Shown piece by piece: positions 59,002-64,000 of a stretch of DNA of 64,000 bases. The notes beneath the pieces are model-generated. The model saw only the letters and a list, made by a program, of their open reading frames with translations, had not been told where the DNA came from and did no database searches. This stretch comes from Deltaproteobacteria bacterium HGW-Deltaproteobacteria-15. GTDB taxonomy: Bacteria > Desulfobacterota > DSM-4660 > Desulfatiglandales > HGW-15. The position numbers and the translations under genes were made by a program. The DNA lies in contig PHBH01000028.1 of NCBI GenBank assembly GCA_002840535.1, positions 21,933-85,932 of the forward strand. Reading direction: 5' to 3'. Within the stretch, counting starts at the first letter, position 1; every line of letters begins with the position of its first letter.

Positions 59002-60153
59002 ATGGATTTGAAAAAGGTCGTTTTGGCCACTGCCGGCCTGGGGGCCGGTTTGATGTACCTCTTCGATCCCGAGGCTGGAAAGAGAAGGCGGGCGCTGCTT
59101 CGCGACAAGATGATCCGCGGTGTGCATGTTTCCAAAGGGGCAGTGGAAGTGACTTCCAGAGACATGAAGAACCGTGCAGCCGGGCTTTTTGCTGAAATGA
59201 AGAATCGCTTTTCCAAAGAAGAAGTGAACAGTGATGTGCTCACTGAGCGGGTGCGATCCCAATTGGGAGGCGCTGTCAGCCATCCGGGATCGGTCGAAGT
59301 CGAAGCGGCGGACGGCCGCATCGTTCTCACCGGAGTTGTTCTGGCGAACGAATTGAACAACCTCATCCGCCAGGTCCGGGCGGTCAGAGGCGTCAAAGAG
59401 ATCGAGAATCGTCTTGAAACTCACCAGGAACCGGGTAATATTCCCGGCCTTCAGGGCGGGAGGTCTCGCCGCCGGCTTGCGGGCAGACGTTTCGAGTTGA
59501 TGCAGGCGAACTGGTCTCCTGCCGCGCGATTCCTGACCGGCATGGTCGGGGGAGCGCTTGCAATCGGCGGGTTGAGATATAGGGGGGTTGCTGGAACTGC
59601 GGGATTTCTCTCGGGCCTTACACTCCTTACCAGAGCCGTGACCAATATGGAGCTGAAGCGGGTCTTCGGAATCGGGGCCGGCAGGAATGCGGTCGCCATT
59701 CAAAAGGCCATTCATGTGAACGCACCCGTAGACACGGTTTACGGAGCCCTGTCCCGGTTTGAAAATTTTCCATCGTTCATGACAAATGTTCAAAGGGTCA
59801 CAAAACTGGACGGCAATCGTTATCGATGGCGTGTATCCGGCCCCGGTGACATCCCTGTGGAGTGGGACTCGATTTTGACTTCTGAGATTCGGAACCAGGA
59901 GTTGGCTTGGGAAACCGAACCTGGATCGCCCATCCAGCATGCCGGCATTATGAAGTTCCTGTCGAACCCTGATGGGAGTACCACGGTAGAGGTACGACTC
60001 ACATACAACCCTGTCGCGGGCGGTGTGGGTCATGTATTGGCATCTCTGATGGGAGCAGACCCCAAAACCAAGTTGAATGAAGACCTTTCCAGGATGAAAA
60101 CGTATCTGGAGAGCGGGAAGGAACCTCGGGACGCCGCGATGGCGAGACATTAG
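59002..60153 (+). CDS. Membrane protein with BON and SRPBCC (polyketide-cyclase-like) domains
   Basis: 383 residues. A short N-terminal hydrophobic segment with LMYLFDPEAGKRRRALLRDK, typical of envelope-stress YtxH/BON proteins. A BON domain spans about 75-140 (VRSQLGGAVSHPGSVEVEAA, GRIVLTGVV). One or two TM helices lie at about 170-215 (AARFLTGMVGGALAIGGLRY). A START/SRPBCC domain spans about 230-370 (IQKAIHVNAPVDTVYGALSR). BON binds membranes and SRPBCC binds hydrophobic ligands; the cellular role is unknown. GAGGAGG precedes the ATG. Confidence 0.88.
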   Translation: MDLKKVVLATAGLGAGLMYLFDPEAGKRRRALLRDKMIRGVHVSKGAVEVTSRDMKNRAAGLFAEMKNRFSKEEVNSDVLTERVRSQLGGAVSHPGSVEVEAADGRIVLTGVVLANELNNLIRQVRAVRGVKEIENRLETHQEPGNIPGLQGGRSRRRLAGRRFELMQANWSPAARFLTGMVGGALAIGGLRYRGVAGTAGFLSGLTLLTRAVTNMELKRVFGIGAGRNAVAIQKAIHVNAPVDTVYGALSRFENFPSFMTNVQRVTKLDGNRYRWRVSGPGDIPVEWDSILTSEIRNQELAWETEPGSPIQHAGIMKFLSNPDGSTTVEVRLTYNPVAGGVGHVLASLMGADPKTKLNEDLSRMKTYLESGKEPRDAAMARH

Positions 60154-60168
60154 CTGGTGCGCATCTTT

Positions 60169-60256
60169 ACCTTTCGTGCTCTCGCGGTCTTCGTGGTAAG
60201 ATACCCCATGGAGAACGCTTCTCTTCACCACGAAGAAAACGGAAGAGCACGAAGGT
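60169..60256. repeat. CTTTCGTGCTCTCGCGGTCTTCGTGG palindrome
   Basis: Left arm CTTTCGTGCTCTCGCGGTCT, right arm CACCACGAAGAAAACGGAAG followed by AGCACGAAGG. Lies between the BON/SRPBCC gene and cbiF. Confidence 0.7.
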
Positions 60257-60393
60257 AATCTTTTCGCATTTCATCTTTTCTTTTCCTCAAATACGTATTA
60301 CCTTCTCTTCGTTTTTCCACTTGATTTCCTTGTCGAATCGTCGGCCCTGCCGTGCGCGGGGAATTCCTTCGTTTCGCAATCGCCGGAGACAAA

Positions 60394-61173
60394 ATGCAGA
60401 GCGATAAAAGCCGGGTTGCGGTCTTCTTCGTAGGTGCAGGACCTGGAGATCCCGAACTCCTCACACTCAAGGCGCGAAGGCACATTGAAGAGGCGGATCT
60501 TGTTCTTTACACCGGATCACTGGTTCCAAAGGAAACGATCGCGTTTGCCCGCCCTAATGCAATAGTGATGGATTCTTCCTCCATGACCCTGGAAGAGACC
60601 CATGGAGCGATCATGGAGACGGTGAGGGCGGGCGGCACCGTAGCGCGGGTGCATACGGGGGATCCTTCGCTTTATGGCGCAATGCGCGAGCAGATGGATC
60701 TGCTCGGCCGGGAAGGAGTGGCCTATGAGGTCGTCCCGGGGGTGAGCGCCGCCTTTGCCGCTGCGGCCGCTGCAACGGTATCCTTTACCTGGCCTGAAAA
60801 GACCCAGACGCTCATCATCACGCGGTTGGGCGGGCGGACTCCGGTACCTGAAAAGGAACGGATCGCAGAACTGGCCCGGCACGGAGCATCAATGGCCATA
60901 TACCTTTCGGCCTCCGCCCCTGAGCAGATGGTCGCGGAACTTCTGGAAGGGGGATACCACCAGGACACACCGGTGGTGATCGCATATCGGGTCGGTTGGC
61001 CGGACCAGGCCCTTTTCTTTACTACCCTCCGCGAAACTGCGGCAACCGCAAAAGAGCACTCCATCTCTCGACAGGCGGTGTTTCTTGTTCTGCCCGCACA
61101 AAGGGGCGGGAACACCGTTTCCCGTCTCTACAGCCCGGACTTCCACCACGGATACAGGGACGAGCGGAAATGA
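60394..61173 (+). CDS. cbiF: Cobalt-precorrin-4 C11-methyltransferase
   Basis: 259 residues of the SAM uroporphyrinogen/precorrin methyltransferase fold: VFFVGAGPGDPELLTLKARR, LVLYTGSLVPKE, ARVHTGDPSLYGAMREQ, VVPGVSAAFAAAAAA. It methylates C11. Start 60394 has GGAG 6 bases upstream; the longer frame from 60352 lacks one. It overlaps cbiG by 4 bases (ATGA). First gene of the third cobalamin block. Confidence 0.95.
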   Translation: MQSDKSRVAVFFVGAGPGDPELLTLKARRHIEEADLVLYTGSLVPKETIAFARPNAIVMDSSSMTLEETHGAIMETVRAGGTVARVHTGDPSLYGAMREQMDLLGREGVAYEVVPGVSAAFAAAAAATVSFTWPEKTQTLIITRLGGRTPVPEKERIAELARHGASMAIYLSASAPEQMVAELLEGGYHQDTPVVIAYRVGWPDQALFFTTLRETAATAKEHSISRQAVFLVLPAQRGGNTVSRLYSPDFHHGYRDERK

Positions 61174-62195
61174 AGCGGACAGCAATCTATGCCCTTACAA
61201 CTCAGGGCGGTCGCCTCGGAAGACGAATTGCGGAGAAACTGGACGGAGACCTCTTCCTCCCCCGAGAGCTTGCAGAAGCTCATGGGGGCAAACCTTTCGA
61301 CCGGATCATCGATCTCTTGGAAAAAACGTTCGCGGGCTATCGCAGCCACGTGTTTGTCACGGCAGTGGGCATTGCAGTCAGGGCCATTGCACCCCACATC
61401 CGTTCGAAGACCCGGGACCCTGCGGTGGTCGCATTGGACCACAGGGGCAAGTACGTCGTGAGCGTGCTTTCAGGACATCTGGGCGGGGCCAATCAACTGG
61501 CCCGCGAAGTGGCTGCGATTACCGGCGGATCGCCCGTGGTCACGACGGCCACGGACACGGAGGGAGTGGTATCGGTCGATCTCCTTGCTGTGCAAGAGGG
61601 GTTTTCCATTGATAATCACAGCGCAATCAAGGCGGTGAACATGGCGATCCTCAACGGAGAACCTGTCCAGGTGTATGATCCTGAAAGGAGGCTCGGCGGC
61701 GACTGGAGCGGGATGGGGTGGAGTTCCGTAGCGGAAGAAGGAGACTGGGATCCGTCCAGACCTTGTGTATGGGTGACCTGGAAAATCGCAAACCCTTCTT
61801 CGAAACGGCTTGTCCTTCATCCTCCTGTGCTGGTTGCCGGAGTCGGCTGCAACCGTCGCACGGAAGCAAAGGAAATCCTGAATCTGGTTGAATCCACCTT
61901 TCTCGCGCATGCGCTTTCGCTCTCAAGCCTCCTTTGCATTGCCACCATTGAAGAGAAACAGGGGGAGGAAGGAATCATCGAGTCGGCGAGCCATTTGAAT
62001 GTCCCTCTTTTCTTTTTCGAAGCATCAAGACTCCGTACCGTGGAGGTTCCCAACCCCTCTGTCACGGTGAAAAAACATATGGGGGTATCCAGCGTATGCG
62101 AAGCGGCAGCCCTGCTCAAGGCGGGGGCAAAGACCATTCTCGTACCAAAGACCAGGAGCCGCAATGCCACACTGGCCGTGGCGCTCCAATGCTGA
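61170..62195 (+). CDS. cbiG: Cobalt-precorrin-5A hydrolase
   Basis: Opens the delta-lactone of the ring, releasing acetaldehyde. 341 residues: AIYALTTQGGRLGRRIAEKL, FVTAVGIAVRAIAPHIRSKT, DPAVVALDHRGKYVVSVLSG, HLGGANQLAREVA, and the C-terminal half LVAGVGCNRRTEAKEI. The start overlaps cbiF by 4 bases and the stop overlaps cbiH by 7, so the three are translationally coupled. Confidence 0.95.
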   Translation: MKRTAIYALTTQGGRLGRRIAEKLDGDLFLPRELAEAHGGKPFDRIIDLLEKTFAGYRSHVFVTAVGIAVRAIAPHIRSKTRDPAVVALDHRGKYVVSVLSGHLGGANQLAREVAAITGGSPVVTTATDTEGVVSVDLLAVQEGFSIDNHSAIKAVNMAILNGEPVQVYDPERRLGGDWSGMGWSSVAEEGDWDPSRPCVWVTWKIANPSSKRLVLHPPVLVAGVGCNRRTEAKEILNLVESTFLAHALSLSSLLCIATIEEKQGEEGIIESASHLNVPLFFFEASRLRTVEVPNPSVTVKKHMGVSSVCEAAALLKAGAKTILVPKTRSRNATLAVALQC

Positions 62196-62950
62196 AGATC
62201 GTGAGCCTCGGACCGGGAGACAGCGGTTACCTGGCGCCAAGAGCCAAAGAGGCGCTGGAGGAGGCCGAGGTCGTGGTCGGCTATTCCACTTATATCGATC
62301 TTCTCGACCCGCAGATGCTGAAGGGGAAAGAGATCATCTCCACCGGCATGAAGAAGGAAATCGAGCGATGCCGGGCAGCCATCCGCAAGTCCGTGGAAGG
62401 GAAAGCCACCGCGATCGTCTGCAGCGGGGACGCGGGCATTTATGGAATGGCCGGTCTCATCCTCGAGCTGATTGAAGAGGACGGACTGCTGGAGAGCGTG
62501 GAAGTGGAAATCATTCCCGGAATACCCGCCCTCTGCGCCGCAGCGGCGCTGCTGGGGGCGCCCTTGATGCACGACTTTGCCGTGATCAGCCTGAGCGATC
62601 TCCTGACCCCCTGGGAATTGATCCGATCCCGGGTAGAGGCAGGGGGTGCGGCCGATTATGTGATCGTGCTCTACAACCCGAAGTCCAGGAAGAGAGACTG
62701 GCAGATCGGCGCGGTCATGGATATCCTTCTGCAGCATCGACCCCCCAATACGCCTGTAGGTATCGTCAGAAATGCCATGAGAGACAATCAGGATATAAGG
62801 CTGACCACTCTGGACGAACTGGCCGATTCTCCGATTGACATGCTCACCATTGTGATCATCGGGAACTCCCAGACCACGGTCCTGGGCGGGAAGATGGTCA
62901 CCCCGCGGGGATATAAGCAGAAATACGGTCCCTTTCGGTCTACCGTGTGA
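62189..62950 (+). CDS. cbiH: Cobalt-factor III / precorrin-3B C17-methyltransferase
   Basis: Ring contraction and C17 methylation. 253 residues: KIVSLGPGDSGYLAPRAKEA, VVVGYSTYIDLL, VCSGDAGIYGMAGLILEL, IIPGIPALCAAAALLGAP, ISLSDLLTPWELI, YNPKSRKRDWQIG. Start 62189 lies in the end of cbiG. Last cobalamin gene in the window. Confidence 0.95.
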   Translation: MLKIVSLGPGDSGYLAPRAKEALEEAEVVVGYSTYIDLLDPQMLKGKEIISTGMKKEIERCRAAIRKSVEGKATAIVCSGDAGIYGMAGLILELIEEDGLLESVEVEIIPGIPALCAAAALLGAPLMHDFAVISLSDLLTPWELIRSRVEAGGAADYVIVLYNPKSRKRDWQIGAVMDILLQHRPPNTPVGIVRNAMRDNQDIRLTTLDELADSPIDMLTIVIIGNSQTTVLGGKMVTPRGYKQKYGPFRSTV

Positions 62951-63191
62951 ATATCGATCTCCGGGCTTCATGCTCTATGGTTAAGTCCGGCCACCCTCCC
63001 GAATACGCTTGTCGCCCCATTGTTCCCTTCAGCCCATCGCGAATAGAGTTAGCTCCAATCAGGAGAGGGGAGATGTTCTCTCCCGTATCCGCGGATTGGA
63101 CCTTCTGGAGTGAGCACCGGGGGCCGCTTGCGAGCGATGGTCCTTAACCGGCGTACGTTTATTTTTCATAACCCAAGCAAGGAGATCAAGC
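62951..63191. other. Spacer upstream of the PRC-barrel gene
   Basis: About 240 bases. No gene and no consensus promoter is evident; the end carries the AAGGAG ribosome-binding site of the next gene. Confidence 0.4.
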
Positions 63192-63866
63192 ATGAAGAAA
63201 CTATTTCTATTCGCGTGTGTTCTAACAATGATATTTACGTTCGCAGTCACCCAGGCGACGGCGGGCGGTCAGCAGAAGGGCGCACAGACAGGGCAAAGCA
63301 GCCAGTTGGATACACAGGACGAACAGGCGGGCGCTGCGGGTCAGTCCACTATGGACAGGTCCGGACAGCTCGGTCCAGGGACTCACCAGGATGCGGCGCA
63401 GGTTTCCAGGATTAGTGAGTTGATGGACAAAAAAGTAAAGAACGACCAGGGTCAGGACCTGGGGCAGATTGAGGATCTGGTTGTAGGAAAAGACGGCCGC
63501 ATCTCCTATATCATTCTCTCCCAGGGAGGAGTGATGGGGATCGGAGACAAATTGACGCCCATTCCTTTTAAGAATGCGCAGTTCAACCAGGAACAGGACG
63601 AAGTGATTCTGTCAGGCATTGACAAGCAGAAACTGGAGAATGCACCCACCATCAGCCAGGACGATTGGCAGAGGCTGAGCGATCCAGGGTTTGAAAGAGA
63701 ACTGTTCAGCTATTACGGCCAGGAATCCGAGCCGGGCATGAGCTCAGGCGCGGCCGGATCGCAGCAGAGGCCCGGTTCGAGCCAGATGAAGGAGCCGGGA
63801 TCGAGCGGAATGCAGCCGGGGCAGCAGAGTCCGATGCAGCAGAGGCCCGGGCAAACCGCGAAATAA
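63192..63866 (+). CDS. Secreted PRC-barrel-domain protein
   Basis: 224 residues. The signal peptide is MKKLFLFACVLTMIFTFAVT with probable cleavage after ATAG. A Gln/Gly/Asp-rich linker leads to a PRC barrel at about 75-150 (ELMDKKVKNDQGQDLGQIED, RISYIILSQGGVMGIGD, LTPIPFKNAQF). The last about 45 residues are Gln/Pro/Gly/Ser-rich and disordered (PGSSGMQPGQQSPMQQRPGQ). Probably periplasmic or surface. AAGGAG precedes the ATG. Partners unknown. Confidence 0.85.
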   Translation: MKKLFLFACVLTMIFTFAVTQATAGGQQKGAQTGQSSQLDTQDEQAGAAGQSTMDRSGQLGPGTHQDAAQVSRISELMDKKVKNDQGQDLGQIEDLVVGKDGRISYIILSQGGVMGIGDKLTPIPFKNAQFNQEQDEVILSGIDKQKLENAPTISQDDWQRLSDPGFERELFSYYGQESEPGMSSGAAGSQQRPGSSQMKEPGSSGMQPGQQSPMQQRPGQTAK

Positions 63867-64000
63867 AACAGACAGGCGGGGCGGTTTTACTGCCCTCCTT
63901 CGCATTCCGAAAAACTGCGAATTATTACCCGCCATACATCAGTAGTGCCGCCGAGCAAAAGGCACCGGGTTTTCGTTGTCCGCGCTTCGCTTGGACTCCC

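Overview
The window looks like a chromosomal segment of a Gram-negative anaerobe, most likely one of the Desulfobacterota (former Deltaproteobacteria, perhaps near Syntrophobacterales). This is inferred from gene content. It carries an oxygen-independent cobalamin pathway (CbiD, CbiG, fused CbiET), the outer-membrane LPS-insertion protein LptD, a short-chain fatty acid carrier (AtoE), a zinc-ribbon-bearing PilB-like ATPase, and a conserved tadA / tRNA-Ser / dnaX / ybaB / recR block. No prophage, insertion sequence, CRISPR array or rRNA was seen. Two adjacent tRNA-Ser genes are present.

Layout. 0-7 kb: an ABC-type membrane protein with an eroded ATPase domain, a cytidylate-kinase-like protein with a BON tail, an MFS carrier, a PhzF-like protein, a metallo-beta-lactamase-fold hydrolase and a lipoprotein. 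7-12 kb: comEC, murA, a Mut7-C RNase-like protein and a lysine-rich H1-like small protein. 12-16.5 kb: cobS-cobD-cbiB (end of the cobalamin pathway), rsmG and a LOG-family hydrolase. 16.8-26 kb: small regulators, then a minus-strand set of PAS sensor, pilin, zinc-finger pilin-like protein and PilB-like ATPase, divergent from a CHASE2 Ser/Thr kinase. 26-35 kb: folD, a sirtuin coupled to a SAM hydroxide adenosyltransferase, an HNH nuclease, tadA, two tRNA-Ser, dnaX, ybaB, recR and uppP. 35-46 kb: lptD-folC, a UvrD/PcrA helicase, a YIP1-like membrane protein, a small winged-helix protein overlapping a queuosine-precursor transporter, a second metallo-hydrolase, a phage-like zinc mini-protein and a glycosyltransferase. 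46-63 kb: cbiP, cbiA, cbiC, cbiD and cbiET, then an interruption (RsbW-like/GNAT fusion, a hairpin-flanked mini-ORF, an SLC13-type permease, AtoE, a BON/SRPBCC membrane protein), then cbiF-cbiG-cbiH. The last gene encodes a secreted PRC-barrel protein.

Working together. Eleven cobalamin genes in three blocks cover much of corrin-ring synthesis and nucleotide-loop assembly. The cobaltochelatase, CbiL, CbiJ, CobU and CobT are not in this window. The dnaX-ybaB-recR block is the usual replication/recombination neighbourhood. lptD and uppP serve the envelope, as does murA upstream.

The most unusual property is the intergenic DNA. Nearly every gap holds a palindrome or short-period tandem repeat made from one of many distinct sequence words, often touching a stop codon. 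One such hairpin pair flanks a 57-codon gene that joins the two ends of a four-helix-bundle-suffix protein and lacks its middle. Other items worth a second look are the ABC half-transporter without ATPase residues, the tadA frame that runs into a tRNA-Ser gene, a slippery A-run in dnaX, and the zinc-decorated pilus-like operon.
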